This document shows, piece by piece, positions 1 to 9,622 of a stretch of 64,000 nucleotides of DNA. The translations under genes and the position numbers were made by a program. The stretch comes from Streptomyces cylindrosporus. Its GTDB lineage: Bacteria; Actinomycetota; Actinomycetes; Streptomycetales; Streptomycetaceae. The notes beneath the pieces are model-generated. The model was not told the DNA's origin, searched no databases, and saw only the letters and a list, made by a program, of their open reading frames with translations. Position 1 is the first letter of the stretch. Every line of letters begins with the position of its first letter. The DNA lies in NCBI RefSeq assembly GCF_022698165.1, contig NZ_JALDAY010000016.1, positions 213,296 to 277,295 on the forward strand, in the 5' to 3' direction.

Positions 1-2130
1 TACCGCGTCCCGGAGGGGGCCCTCGGTGATCCCGACGCCCGCCACCCCCTCACCCTCCGTCTCCTCTCCGAGGTCCGCACCGCCCTTCCCGACACCACCC
101 CCCATCCCCACCCCCACCTCGACCGCGACGACGTCTTCTCGGCCTACCTCGACCTGATGTGCCTCCGCGTCGCCGTCCGCCTCGCCGCCGGGAACGGCCT
201 GCGCGGCACCGCCGTACGCCGCCTCGCCGCGAAGGTCTCCGGCCAGGTGCACGAGGCCGCCCGCCGCAGCCTCGGCCCCGGACAGGGCGAGCTGGACCGG
301 GCGTCCTTCGAGGCCGTCTTCCCCTGGGGCCAGGCCCCGGCCGGGCTCGGCGGCGGCACCGGCTGGGCGTCCGCCGTCCTCACCGAGGGCCTCCTCGTGC
401 CCGCCGGCAACGGCTACCGCTTCGCCCACGAGGAACTCGCCGACTGGATCCAGGGCATGCACCTCGACCTCGACGAGGCCCTGCACGTCCTGGTCCACCG
501 CCGCCGCGCCCCGGACGACACCGGCCACCCCCTCCCCGTTCCGCGCCACCGCATCGGCCCCGTCGTACAGGCCCTGCTCCTCCTCGCCCGGGAACACGGC
601 ACCGACCGACTCGCCGCCCGCCTGGAGGAGTTGGTGCAGGCCCTCGAGACCGACCCGCACTCCTGGTGGCCCGCCCACCTCCTCGCCGGGACGCTGCTGC
701 GGGTGCCGGACGCCATGCCGTATCTGCGTGTGCTGCAACGGCTCGCGGACTGGCTGGTGGCGAGGGCACGGGACACCTCACGGTCCGTTTCCGGCCAGAG
801 TCCGAACCCCCTGGCCGGCACCTTCGATCCCGCCTTCTGGACCGAACTCCCCCTGCCGGAAGGCCCACGCTTCGACCTCCTCCGCCGTCTCCTCCTCGCC
901 GACGGCCCCCCGGAGCCCACCACCACCGCCCCGACCCCCCGCTTCCTCGACACCGTCTCCCGTCTCCTCGCCGCCGACCCCACCGCCGTACAACCGCTCC
1001 TCACCCACTGGTTCGACGACGACCGTCCGCTCCCCGCGACCCCGCACGCGACCGTCGCCAAGGCCGCGCAGGCGCTGTTGCACACGCATCGGCATCTCGC
1101 GCTGGACGATCTCACCGAGGCGCTGGTGGAGTGTGCGCACCGGCGGGCCGACGAGTTGCTGGCCGTGCTGGCGGAGGACGAGCCCTCGGCGGTGTGCCGG
1201 GCCGTGGACCGGTGGGCGCACGACGAGCGGCCGGCCCGGCGGGTGGCGGCGGTGGCGTACGGCCTGCGGGCCGCCCCGCACGTGCGTACGGACGCCGACC
1301 GCGAGCTGCTCCGGTACGTCGCCCTCGCCCTGCTCGCCCGCCCCGCCGACTGCACCCTGCACGGCGGCGCGCTCGCCCTCCTCGTCCGCGACCCGCAGAC
1401 CCGGGCCCGCCATCTCCCGCAGGCGCTGCGGCACTTCGCGGCCGGTGACCCGCACTTCCCGCCGAGCGCCCTCGTCGCCGCCCTCACGACCCACCCCGAG
1501 CCGGTCCTCGAGGCCTTCCGGGCACGGCTCGGCGGCCCGGACGCGGGCGCGGCGCTGCGCACGCTCGCCGACGTCACCACGCCCCCGCTGGCCCGACGGG
1601 TCGCCGCGCTGGTGCGGGAGGCCGTCGAGCGACGCCCGGAGACGGCCGCCGACGTGGCCGCGTACGTGGACCGGCGGCTCGACCAGGGGGCGGGGGCGCG
1701 GGCCGTTCTCCTCCCGCTCGTGACCGGGCTGCTGGACGGCGGCACGGAGGACGTCCGGGCCGCGCTCGCCGCTGTACTCGCCGCCCCCGGCACCCCCGCC
1801 TCCCGCCCGCTCCGCCGTGAACTCCTGGAGTTCCTGCTGGCCCACGAGCACGCCCCGGCCGTCCTGGACGCCCTGCTGCACGCCACCGCCCTGCACACCG
1901 GCGACGAGATCCGCGACCTCGTCCACCGCACCGGACTGCTCCTGGTCCGCACCCCGGACGGCGCGGCCCGTTTCGACCGCGGCCTGGTCGACCTGGGCCG
2001 CCGGGTCCCCGGCTTCGCGGCCCGGATGGCGGGCTGGCTGACCGACGCCCCGCAGACCTGGGCGGCCGTGGTCGGCCCCAGCACCCGCCGGATGATCGAG
2101 AACCTGTCGGGCGTACGCGTGCCCGCGTGA
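1..2130 (+). CDS. C-terminal part of a large NTPase/solenoid-like protein (5' end outside window)
   Basis: The reading frame is open from base 1 without a start, so this is the last 709 residues of a longer protein whose beginning lies left of the window. The first ATG, at 157, is internal. Visible sequence is a winged-helix-like stretch (FAHEELADWIQG near residue 140) followed by about 500 residues of Leu/Ala/Arg-rich helices resembling HEAT-type repeats. This architecture fits the C-terminal half of STAND-type or protease-NTPase fusion proteins common in Streptomyces, but the P-loop would be upstream and cannot be seen. No catalytic motif is visible. It reads toward ribF with a 126-base gap. 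Function unknown. Confidence 0.7.
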   Translation, partial: YRVPEGALGDPDARHPLTLRLLSEVRTALPDTTPHPHPHLDRDDVFSAYLDLMCLRVAVRLAAGNGLRGTAVRRLAAKVSGQVHEAARRSLGPGQGELDRASFEAVFPWGQAPAGLGGGTGWASAVLTEGLLVPAGNGYRFAHEELADWIQGMHLDLDEALHVLVHRRRAPDDTGHPLPVPRHRIGPVVQALLLLAREHGTDRLAARLEELVQALETDPHSWWPAHLLAGTLLRVPDAMPYLRVLQRLADWLVARARDTSRSVSGQSPNPLAGTFDPAFWTELPLPEGPRFDLLRRLLLADGPPEPTTTAPTPRFLDTVSRLLAADPTAVQPLLTHWFDDDRPLPATPHATVAKAAQALLHTHRHLALDDLTEALVECAHRRADELLAVLAEDEPSAVCRAVDRWAHDERPARRVAAVAYGLRAAPHVRTDADRELLRYVALALLARPADCTLHGGALALLVRDPQTRARHLPQALRHFAAGDPHFPPSALVAALTTHPEPVLEAFRARLGGPDAGAALRTLADVTTPPLARRVAALVREAVERRPETAADVAAYVDRRLDQGAGARAVLLPLVTGLLDGGTEDVRAALAAVLAAPGTPASRPLRRELLEFLLAHEHAPAVLDALLHATALHTGDEIRDLVHRTGLLLVRTPDGAARFDRGLVDLGRRVPGFAARMAGWLTDAPQTWAAVVGPSTRRMIENLSGVRVPA

Positions 2131-2256
2131 GCCCTCGTCGCCGCGTGCGTCGGGTCACAGCCCCCATGCCGATGCGGGCGGGACGGGTCCGGCATGGCAC
2201 CCTTAGACCTGCGTAAGAGTCGGTACACACGGACACGGGTTCGAGGAGCGGTCACA

Positions 2257-3204
2257 GTGCAGCGCTGGCGTGGCTTGGAGGACATCCCCGAGGACTGGGG
2301 GCGCAGCGTCGTCACCATCGGCTCGTACGACGGAGTCCACCGCGGTCACCAGTTGATCATCCGGCATGCCGTGGACCGCGCCCGTGAGCTGGGCGTCCCC
2401 TCCGTCGTCGTCACGTTCGACCCGCACCCCAGCGAGGTCGTGCGGCCGGGCAGCCACCCGCCGCTCCTCGCCCCGCACCACCGGCGCGCCGAGCTGATGG
2501 CGGAGCTGGGCGTGGACGCGCTGCTGATCCTGCCGTTCACGACGGAGTTCTCGAAGCTCTCTCCCGCCGAGTTCGTCGTCAAGGTCCTGGTCGACAAGCT
2601 GCACGCCAAGGCGGTCGTCGAGGGCCCGAACTTCCGCTTCGGCCACAAGGCCGCGGGCAACGTCGAGTTCCTCGCCGAGCAGGGCAAGACGTACGACTTC
2701 GAGGTCGAGGTCGTCGACCTGTACGTGCGCGGTGAGGCCGGGGGCGGCGAGCCCTTCTCCTCCACCCTCACCCGGCGCCTGGTCGCCGAGGGAGACGTCG
2801 AGGGGGCCGCGGAGATCCTCGGCCGCCCGCACCGCGTGGAGGGGGTCGTCGTACGGGGTGCTCAGCGCGGACGGGAGCTGGGCTTCCCGACCGCGAACGT
2901 CGAGACCCTCCCGCACACCGCCATCCCGGCCGACGGCGTCTACGCCGGCTGGCTGCACGCGGCGGGCGAGGCGATGCCGGCGGCGATCTCCGTCGGCACC
3001 AACCCGCAGTTCGACGGCACCGAGCGCACGGTGGAGGCGTACGCCATCGACCGCGTCGGACTCGACCTGTACGGCCTGCACGTCGCCGTCGACTTCCTCG
3101 CCTACGTCCGCGGCCAGGCCAAGTTCGACTCCCTCGAGGCCCTGCTGGAGCAGATGGCCGAGGACGTGAAGCGGTGCCGGGAGCTGATCGCGGCCGCCGA
3201 GTAG
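2257..3204 (+). CDS. ribF: Bifunctional riboflavin kinase / FAD synthetase RibF
   Basis: RibF phosphorylates riboflavin to FMN and adenylates FMN to FAD in the cytosol. The N-terminal nucleotidyltransferase domain is shown by TIGSYDGVHRGHQ near residue 22. The C-terminal kinase domain is shown by GRELGFPTANVE near residue 207. Length 315 residues is normal for the family. The GTG at 2257 was chosen because GAGGAG lies 8 bases upstream and the protein then starts at the conserved VQRWRG. An in-frame ATG at 2194 would add 21 non-conserved residues. The gene is followed by a strong bidirectional terminator. Confidence 0.95.
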   Translation: MQRWRGLEDIPEDWGRSVVTIGSYDGVHRGHQLIIRHAVDRARELGVPSVVVTFDPHPSEVVRPGSHPPLLAPHHRRAELMAELGVDALLILPFTTEFSKLSPAEFVVKVLVDKLHAKAVVEGPNFRFGHKAAGNVEFLAEQGKTYDFEVEVVDLYVRGEAGGGEPFSSTLTRRLVAEGDVEGAAEILGRPHRVEGVVVRGAQRGRELGFPTANVETLPHTAIPADGVYAGWLHAAGEAMPAAISVGTNPQFDGTERTVEAYAIDRVGLDLYGLHVAVDFLAYVRGQAKFDSLEALLEQMAEDVKRCRELIAAAE

Positions 3205-3234
3205 CCGTTCCGGCTCTGGTGTTGTTACGACGAC

Positions 3235-3272
3235 GAAGGGCGGCCGGTGCTTCAACGCACCGGCCGCCCTTC
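3235..3272. terminator. Bidirectional terminator between convergent ribF and the MinD-like gene
   Basis: A perfect 16-base-pair inverted repeat (arms 3235-3250 and 3257-3272, loop TTCAAC) lies between two convergent stop codons. It can serve both strands. Confidence 0.9.
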
Positions 3273-3282
3273 GCTGTTGAGG

Positions 3283-6200
3283 CTACTGCTGTGTCCACCC
3301 GGGAGGTACGGCACCCGGCGGAGGCGGCTGCTGCCCCTGGTCCTGCTGCGGTGCCGGTGGCTGCTGCCAGCCCTGGCCCGGAGCGGGCTGCTGCGGGGGC
3401 TGGCCCCAGCCCTGACCCGGCTGCGGGGCGCCGCCGGGCTGGGCGTACGGCTGCTGGGGCTGCTGCGGCGGGGCCGGGTAACCCGGCTGCGGCTGCTGCT
3501 GGTACTGCATGTTCGGGTTGCCGAAGCCCTGCTGGGTGCGCGCGATGTCCTCGGCGATGAGGGCGGCCAGGTCGAAGTACGCCTCACGGGTCTTCGGCCG
3601 CATCATGTCGAGGTCCACCTCGGCGCCCGCCGCGAGATGCTCGTCGAAGGGGATCACGACGACACCGCGGCAACGGGTCTCGAAGTGCGCGACGATGTCC
3701 TCCACCTTGATCATCTTGCCCGTCTCGCGGACACCGGAGATCACGGTGACCGAGCGCTGGACGAGGTCGGCGAAGCCGTTCGCCGACAGCCAGTCGAGCG
3801 TGGTCGAGGCGCTGCTCGCGCCGTCCACCGACGGGGTGGAGATGATGATCAACTGGTCGGCCAGGTCGAGCACTCCGCGCATCGCGCTGTAGAGCAGACC
3901 GGTGCCCGAGTCCGTGAGGATGATCGGGTACTGACGGCCCAGCACGTCGAGCGCGCTGCGGTAGTCCTGGTCGTTGAAGGTGGTGGAGACCGCCGGGTCC
4001 ACGTCGTTGGCGATGATCTCCAGGCCCGAGGGAGCCTGCGAGGTGAAGCGGCGGATGTCCATGTAGCTGTTGAGCTGCGGGATCGCCTGGACCAGGTCAC
4101 GGATGGTGGCACCGGTCTCGCGCCGCACCCGGCGGCCGAGGGTGCCGGCGTCCGGGTTGGCGTCGATCGCCAGGATCTTGTCCTGCCGCTCGGTGGCGAG
4201 CGTGGCGCCCAGCGACATGGTCGTGGTCGTCTTGCCGACGCCGCCCTTGAGGCTGATGACGGCGATGCGGTAGCAGGACATCACGGGCGTGCGGATCAGC
4301 CCGAGCTTCCGCTCCCGCTCGGCCTGCTCCTTCTTGGCGCCGAGCTTGAAGCGGGACGGGCCCTGGTTGTTCTTGCGGGCCTTGGGCTGGTTGCGCAGCA
4401 GCCGGTCGGAGGACAGCTCGACGGCGGCGTTGTAGCCGAGGGGCGTGCCGGGGGCGGCTTGCTGCTGCTGGGGGGCACCGGGACCGGACTGGGGGCCGGG
4501 GGGCGCGGTCCAGCCCTGGCCGCCCTGGTTCCCGTAGGGGGCGGGCTGCTGCTGGTCGGGCTGGGGGTAGCCGTAGCCGGGCTGCGGCGGGGGCGGGTAG
4601 CCGTAACCGGGCTGCTGCCCTGGCTGCTCGGGCTGACCCGGCTGCGAGGGGTAGCCGTATCCGGCGGCGGGCGGCTGACCGGGGTGGGGCTGCGGCTGCG
4701 CGGGCTGCTGCGGCGGCTGGCCGGGGGCCTGCGGGGGGTAGCCGTAACCGCCGGCCTCGGGCTGGGGCGGCTGAGGCGGCTGGGGTTGTCCCGGCCGGCC
4801 GGCCAAGCGGGGGTCGACGGGCGCGGGCTGACCGGGCTGCGCCGGGTGACCGGGCTGCGGTTGGGCCGGGCCGAAGGCGCCCTGGGGCGGGGGCTGCTGG
4901 CCGGGGTGGCCGGGCTGGCCGGGTTGTGGCTGGGCGGGGGGCTGCGGGTAGCCGTAGCCGGCGGGCTGGGGCGGCTGGCCCGGGGCGGCGTGCGGTTGAC
5001 CGGGGGTGGGCTGCGGCTGGCCGGTCGTCGGGTGCGGCTGGCCCGGGGCGGCTTGCGGGTCTGCCTGGGGGGCCTGCTGGGGGTAGCCGTAGGCGGCGGG
5101 CTGTGGTTGACCGGCGGCGGGCTGGGCTGCGGTTGCTGCTGCGGCCTGGTCCGGGTGGCCGGGGTGCTGGGGGGTGGCCTGGCCGGGGTGGGTGGGCGTG
5201 CCGTAGCCGGGTGTTGGGGGCTGGCCCGCGGCGGCGGCCGCGTGCTGGTCCGGGTGGCCGGGCTGCTGCGGGGCGCCCTCGGCGGGGTGCGCGGGGGTGA
5301 AGCCCTGCGGCAGCGGGGGGAGGCCGGGGGTGGCGGCTTGGGGCGGTGCCGGGGCTTGCGGGGCCGGGGGCTGGGCCGGGGCCGCGGGCGGCTGCGCGGC
5401 GGCTGCGTCCCGGGTCGCGTCCGGCGTCGCCGCAGCTGTCGCCTGGGCTGCTTCGGGGTCGGTCTGCGCGGGCGCGTCCGCGTCGGACTGGCCGTGCTGG
5501 GCGGGCTCGTCGGCGTCGGAAGCGGCCACCTCGGCCGACTCCGCCTCGGCGGTGCCGTCCGCCTCCGGCTCGTCCTCGTCCGCACCGCCGAACAGCCGCG
5601 CCGCCTCGGCGTCGGCCGCGGCGTAGTTCAGCTCGGGCTCCGGGGAGGGGGCGGTGGCGGGGACGGGGGCGGGGTGTTCAGGGGCGTCGGCCGCGGGGAC
5701 GCCGGCTGCCGGGGTGGCGGACGCGGGGGTGCCTGCGCCTGCGGCGGGGGTGGTGGATGTGGGGGTGCCTGCGGTGGGGGTGGACGTCGCTGGAACGCCC
5801 GCCGCAGGGGTGGTCGTTGCGGGGGTGCCCGCGGCGGGGGTGGCTGATGTCGGCACGCCTGCCGCCGGGGTGGACGGCGCCGGGACGCCCGCTGCGGGGG
5901 TGTTGGTCGAGGGGACGCCGGTTGACGGGACTCCGGCGGGCGGAGTGGCCGTGGCGGACGCGCCGCCCTGGGTGTCCTCGTCGACCGGCCGCAGCACGGG
6001 GAAGCCGGGCGCGGCGGCGGGCGGGGCAGCCGGGGGCTGTTGGGGCGCGGCGGGCGACTGCGCGGGTGCCGCGGGCGGCTGGGCGGCCGTCGGCTGCTGA
6101 GCGGCGGCGGGCGTGGACTGCGGGGGCACGCCGAAACCGCCGGGCGCGTCTTGACCCGGTTGACCCGGCTGCTGGGGTGCGGTGAAGCCGCCGGAGGTGT

Positions 6201-6843
6201 CCTGACCCGATTGCGGGGGAGTTCCGTATCCGCCCGAAGGGTCCTGCCCGGGCTGCGGTGGAGTTCCGAATCCGCCCGAGGTGTCCTGGCCCGCCTGCGG
6301 GGGCGTCCCGAAGCCGCCGGGCTGGCCCGCCTGTGCCGGCGCCCCGAAACCACCGGGCTGACCCGGCTGCTGGGGCGCCCCGAAACCGCCGGACGTGCCC
6401 TGGCTCGGCTGAGGCGTGCCGAAAGCGGCGGGCGTGTCCTGGCCCTGTGGTGGCGTGCCGGGGCCGGGCTGCTGTGGGTAGCCGTAGCCGCTGCCCGGCG
6501 CGGCCGCCGGTGCGCCGGGGCCGGGCTGCTGCTGGGGGAAGCCGTAGCCACTCGGGCCCTGGCCGGCGCCCTGGCCCTGCGCGGGTGGGGGAGTGGTGCG
6601 CGCGGGACCCTGGGGAGCGATGCCCGGGGGCCCCGTGGGTGAGCCGATGGGCGGGCCCGTCGGAGGTGGTGGGGACGTGCGGCCGGTGTCCTGCTGTCCC
6701 CCGCCCGAAGAGCCACCCTGTGTGCTTTGGGCGTACCAGGCGGGCGGCTCGTAGACGATCTCGAACTCGCCGGTGAGATCCACCTCGTGATCGTCCCCGT
6801 CCGAGGCGGCACCGCCGTTGTACTCGGACCGATCCCTGTTCAC
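3283..6843 (-). CDS. Pro/Gln-rich ParA/MinD-like ATPase of the T7SS locus (EspI-like architecture)
   Basis: This 1186-residue protein has about 830 residues of Pro/Gln/Ala/Gly-rich low complexity, then a deviant Walker ATPase domain with KGGVGKTTTT near residue 865 and LAIDANPDAGTLG after it. A short Pro/Gln-rich tail follows. Disordered N-terminus plus MinD-like domain is the architecture of mycobacterial EspI, a regulator linked to ESX-1, and similar proteins sit beside Streptomyces T7SS genes. The start is the GTG at 6843 behind AGGAGG, giving VNRDRSEYNGG. An acidic conserved stretch (DDHEVDLTGEFEIVYEPP) opens the protein. Repeats of the types GGFGTPPQ and AAGVP suggest slippage-prone growth. 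Probable role: ATP-dependent control of the secretion machine, by inference. Confidence 0.8.
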   Translation of the reverse strand: MNRDRSEYNGGAASDGDDHEVDLTGEFEIVYEPPAWYAQSTQGGSSGGGQQDTGRTSPPPPTGPPIGSPTGPPGIAPQGPARTTPPPAQGQGAGQGPSGYGFPQQQPGPGAPAAAPGSGYGYPQQPGPGTPPQGQDTPAAFGTPQPSQGTSGGFGAPQQPGQPGGFGAPAQAGQPGGFGTPPQAGQDTSGGFGTPPQPGQDPSGGYGTPPQSGQDTSGGFTAPQQPGQPGQDAPGGFGVPPQSTPAAAQQPTAAQPPAAPAQSPAAPQQPPAAPPAAAPGFPVLRPVDEDTQGGASATATPPAGVPSTGVPSTNTPAAGVPAPSTPAAGVPTSATPAAGTPATTTPAAGVPATSTPTAGTPTSTTPAAGAGTPASATPAAGVPAADAPEHPAPVPATAPSPEPELNYAAADAEAARLFGGADEDEPEADGTAEAESAEVAASDADEPAQHGQSDADAPAQTDPEAAQATAAATPDATRDAAAAQPPAAPAQPPAPQAPAPPQAATPGLPPLPQGFTPAHPAEGAPQQPGHPDQHAAAAAGQPPTPGYGTPTHPGQATPQHPGHPDQAAAATAAQPAAGQPQPAAYGYPQQAPQADPQAAPGQPHPTTGQPQPTPGQPHAAPGQPPQPAGYGYPQPPAQPQPGQPGHPGQQPPPQGAFGPAQPQPGHPAQPGQPAPVDPRLAGRPGQPQPPQPPQPEAGGYGYPPQAPGQPPQQPAQPQPHPGQPPAAGYGYPSQPGQPEQPGQQPGYGYPPPPQPGYGYPQPDQQQPAPYGNQGGQGWTAPPGPQSGPGAPQQQQAAPGTPLGYNAAVELSSDRLLRNQPKARKNNQGPSRFKLGAKKEQAERERKLGLIRTPVMSCYRIAVISLKGGVGKTTTTMSLGATLATERQDKILAIDANPDAGTLGRRVRRETGATIRDLVQAIPQLNSYMDIRRFTSQAPSGLEIIANDVDPAVSTTFNDQDYRSALDVLGRQYPIILTDSGTGLLYSAMRGVLDLADQLIIISTPSVDGASSASTTLDWLSANGFADLVQRSVTVISGVRETGKMIKVEDIVAHFETRCRGVVVIPFDEHLAAGAEVDLDMMRPKTREAYFDLAALIAEDIARTQQGFGNPNMQYQQQPQPGYPAPPQQPQQPYAQPGGAPQPGQGWGQPPQQPAPGQGWQQPPAPQQDQGQQPPPPGAVPPGWTQQ

Positions 6844-7130
6844 TGCTTGCCTCCTGGTCAGCCACTGCTGCTGAGCTGGTCGTCGTCGCGGCCGGGCGGA
6901 CCGAGTGGCGAGTCCCACGCGACTGCGATCGTCACCGCACCACCAGAAGCCTAATCACTCGCATGGCGGGACGGAAAAGCCCCCGGAGCCACCGAGGCCG
7001 AAGCCTCGCGGGCACCGGGCCGAAGCCCCGGCCCAGGGCGCCCAACCCCTCGTACGAGCAAACCGGTTGCTCCACCGGTTGCTCCGAGGGGCCGGTCCGT
7101 CCGCGTGGACGACGACCCGTCCCGGTCCGT
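6844..7130. other. Spacer with hairpins and a 12-bp tandem repeat
   Basis: No gene is seen. On the minus strand this spacer lies downstream of the 7131 gene and upstream of the MinD-like gene. It holds two GC hairpins with CGAA loops (6993-7008 and about 7014-7030), plausible terminators. It also holds a perfect 12-base tandem duplication (ACCGGTTGCTCC at 7062-7073 and 7074-7085). The promoter of the MinD-like gene should lie at 6850-6960, but no clear -10/-35 was recognised. Confidence 0.5.
6993..7030 (-). terminator. Probable double-hairpin terminator after the 7131 gene
   Basis: A 6-bp stem CGAGGC/GCCTCG with loop CGAA (6993-7008) is followed by a second CCGGGC-type stem with a similar loop. 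There is no clear U-tract. Confidence 0.45.
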
Positions 7131-7973
7131 TCAGTCCATCCGGCGGGCCACGCCCAGCAGCCCCGTCTCCGCGTCCGTGGACTCCGTCATGACGAACTTC
7201 TGGTGCTTGCGGGTGCACCACATGGCGACCGCGTCGTGCAGGGTCGGCAGATGCTGAAGCTGTTCGCCCGGGATGCCCAGAGTGTCCCGTACGATCTCGG
7301 TCTCCTGCGGCGAGATCCGCTGGATGCCGACCAGATGGGCCTGCGACAGCCAGCGCGGCGCGTGCTCGCTGACGAACGGCAGCACGGTGACGACCGCCTG
7401 CCACGGCACGGACGTCACACGGCCGCGCGGCGGACGGATGCCGCAGTCGCGGATCAGGACGACCGGACTCGACACCGACGGTCCCTGCGCGGGCACGCGG
7501 CCCACCGGGTACACCGTCACGCACTGCTGGCCGCCGCCCGCCGCCTGCGCCAACTGCTGCCAGGCCTGCGGGCGTCCGGTCTCCACGCCCACGCGGGCGC
7601 CGGTCGCGGCGGCGCGCAGCGCCAGCACCTGGGCGAGCCAGAGACCGCCGACCAGTACGACGTCGAAGGGAGTCGGGCGGGACAGGCCGAGCACGGCCGG
7701 CTGCCCCTCCGCGTCATTGCCGATGAGCACACCGTCGTCGCCGATCGGCATGCTGATCGCCGCGAGTTCGTCGGCGGTGACGACGTGCCGGCCCCGGCGC
7801 GGGCCGCGCAACCCGAACCCCGGGCTGAAGATGCGCCGTTGCTGCTGCGCGGTCTCCGGCTGCCGGATGATCGGGATCATGCCGGTGTCGGTGGGCGAGG
7901 CCACGTGCGCGGGCGTGCGTCCGGGGGTACGGCCCTGCTGTCCCGGCGGCATGGGAGGAGCGGGATGCGACAT
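7131..7973 (-). CDS. Conserved T7SS-associated protein, function unknown
   Basis: This 280-residue protein has a Pro-rich, probably disordered N-terminus (about 30 residues) and then a compact alpha/beta part. That part includes PTPFDVVLVGGLWLAQVLALRAAATGARVGVETGR, cut here into VVLVGGLWLAQVLALRAAAT plus GARVGVETGR, which looks Rossmann-like but lacks a clear P-loop. No signal peptide or convincing membrane span was seen. Its ATG overlaps the eccE stop codon (TGATG at 7971-7975), so the two are probably translationally coupled and it is likely an accessory of the EccE/EccB side of the machine. No named family was recognised. Confidence 0.75.
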   Translation of the reverse strand: MSHPAPPMPPGQQGRTPGRTPAHVASPTDTGMIPIIRQPETAQQQRRIFSPGFGLRGPRRGRHVVTADELAAISMPIGDDGVLIGNDAEGQPAVLGLSRPTPFDVVLVGGLWLAQVLALRAAATGARVGVETGRPQAWQQLAQAAGGGQQCVTVYPVGRVPAQGPSVSSPVVLIRDCGIRPPRGRVTSVPWQAVVTVLPFVSEHAPRWLSQAHLVGIQRISPQETEIVRDTLGIPGEQLQHLPTLHDAVAMWCTRKHQKFVMTESTDAETGLLGVARRMD

Positions 7974-9307
7974 CAGTACGTACCTCCGAGCGGCAGAGTG
8001 GCGAGGGCGCCGGGCACCTGTTCGCGGTCGAGACGGACCAGGCCGACCTTCGCGGCACCCGCGGCCCGCTCCAACTCCCTTCCCACCTGGCCGAGTTCAC
8101 TGTCACCGCGCGCGGTGACCCGGATGTGCCCGGTGAGCGAGACGCCTCGGTTGCCGGCCTTGCTCAGGGTCATGCTGAACGTCGTGGCGAGCACCGGCAG
8201 CGAGGTGAACCGCGTGACCAGCTCGGGCAGTTGGACCCCGCCGCTGCCCAACTGCGGCCAGCGGGACACCCAGTAGGTGGTGTGCCACCGGTCGTCGACC
8301 CGCCAGGTCTTCACCGCTTCGACGGTACGGCGCTGGGTGCGCCCGTCCTGTGCGGAGTGCTGCTGGTTGGCGCGCGGGTTGAGGCAGCTGGACGTGGCCA
8401 GTGCCTGGACCAGCTCGGTCTCGTCCAGGATCGTCGCCTTGAACCCGGCGCCGGCCAGCCGGCTGGTCAGCTGGTCCGCCACCCGCAGCAGCGCCCGCTG
8501 CGCGCCGGGGACCCCGTCGCCGCGCGCCTGCACGGCCTCCGGGCACAGCTCCGGGTCGAGCTTGAGGGCGACCCAGGTCAGCCGCAGCGCGGGCGAGCCG
8601 ACCTGCGCCTGCAGGGGGCCGTACGACCGCGCGGCGAGCGACTGCTGGGGCAGGTGCGGGGCAGGTGCGGGCTGGGTGTGCTGGACGACCTGCGCGGAGG
8701 CGAGGCGGATCCCGTCGACCTCCAGGGCGTCCTGGATCAGCCGCAGCGGCAGCTGGCGTCCGGCGGCCGCGGGGCGCAGCGGCTCGTCCGCAGGCTGCAC
8801 GAAGAGGACGGCGGTCAGGAAGGTCCCGTCGCCGATCATGCCGATCGAGCGGTTGTCCCGGGAGACGAAGGCATACGTCCGCAGGGCCGGGTCGCACTCC
8901 ACGACCGGGGCGAGCATCGCGTCCGTACCCGGCGGCACGGGCAGCTTGGCGTCGCGGCGGCGCTGCCGCAGGGCGCGGGTGGTCTCGTACCACTCGGGCA
9001 GCGGACGGCGGCCGCGGCGCAGCACCGCGAGGAGCAGCAGCAGCGCGGCGACGCCGCCGGCCGGGGCCAGCAGCCAGGAGGTGTCGGCGGCCCAGGCGGC
9101 CAGCATGACCGCGGCCGCGAGCTCCACGAGGACGAGCTGCTGCAGCCGTACCGGCCCCAGCCCGCCGGGGCGGGGGAGCGTGCGCGGCGACGCGGCGGTG
9201 GACGCGGCCGGAGCGGCCGGCGTACGTCTGCCGCCCGGACCTCCCTGTTGCTGCGGTGCGCGGCGTCCGCGCCGAGTGCTCGTAGCGCTGCTCATCCCCC
9301 GGGACAT
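7973..9307 (-). CDS. eccE: T7SS membrane component EccE
   Basis: EccE is a peripheral subunit of the ESX membrane complex that stabilises EccB/EccC/EccD. Seen here are 444 residues: a basic disordered N-terminus, two adjacent membrane spans (about residues 56-74 and 76-96), then a cytosolic domain with RPLPEWYETTRALRQRR and RTYAFVSRDNRSIGMI. That layout and the position next to eccB support the call. The start is uncertain between the ATG at 9307 and one four codons later (9295), because neither has ideally spaced Shine-Dalgarno sequence. The gene is divergent from eccB and coupled to the 7131 gene. Confidence 0.85.
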   Translation of the reverse strand: MSRGMSSATSTRRGRRAPQQQGGPGGRRTPAAPAASTAASPRTLPRPGGLGPVRLQQLVLVELAAAVMLAAWAADTSWLLAPAGGVAALLLLLAVLRRGRRPLPEWYETTRALRQRRRDAKLPVPPGTDAMLAPVVECDPALRTYAFVSRDNRSIGMIGDGTFLTAVLFVQPADEPLRPAAAGRQLPLRLIQDALEVDGIRLASAQVVQHTQPAPAPHLPQQSLAARSYGPLQAQVGSPALRLTWVALKLDPELCPEAVQARGDGVPGAQRALLRVADQLTSRLAGAGFKATILDETELVQALATSSCLNPRANQQHSAQDGRTQRRTVEAVKTWRVDDRWHTTYWVSRWPQLGSGGVQLPELVTRFTSLPVLATTFSMTLSKAGNRGVSLTGHIRVTARGDSELGQVGRELERAAGAAKVGLVRLDREQVPGALATLPLGGTY

Positions 9308-9622
9308 CCCTTTCGCGAAGTAGTGGCCGTTCGCCGGGCCTACGTCGTCAGTGCTCGCACATGCCCGTCGAGCGGGCTCGTCGATGCGAGTGGCTCACGG
9401 TACCCGCTGCGAATCGTGAGGCGACACAGGGGACACCGAAACCCCAGGTGGCCAGCCTTTCACGGACCGGCGCCGGGTGAAGGCGCGCTGTGGAGAAGCT
9501 CTGTGAAGATGCGGGGGCGGCCGTACACCTGGTGGACCGGCCTCCCGTGGCGCAGGGCATAGTAGGGGCCTGCGGGGCCGGAGAGGCCCGCTGTGCAGGA
9601 CAAAACGGGAGAAACGGGGACC
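9308..9622. promoter_or_regulatory. Divergent promoter region between eccE and eccB
   Basis: The two T7SS operons start away from each other here, so both promoters should lie inside. For eccB, CATAGT at 9559-9564 with TGGACC about 19 bases upstream is a weak -10/-35 candidate. No operator palindrome stands out. Confidence 0.4.

Noticed and set aside
2194..2256. Upstream ATG start for ribF
   Set aside because: No ribosome site, the extension is not conserved, and GTG at 2257 has GAGGAG.
414..2318. 634-residue open frame on the minus strand opposite the first gene
   Set aside because: Arg/Ser-rich shadow of GC-rich coding DNA, with no family motif and no ribosome site.
3247..5847. 866-residue open frame antisense to the MinD-like gene
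   Set aside because: Its Gly/Leu/Arg/Val composition is the complement of Pro/Gln repeats, and the opposite strand has a clear ATPase.
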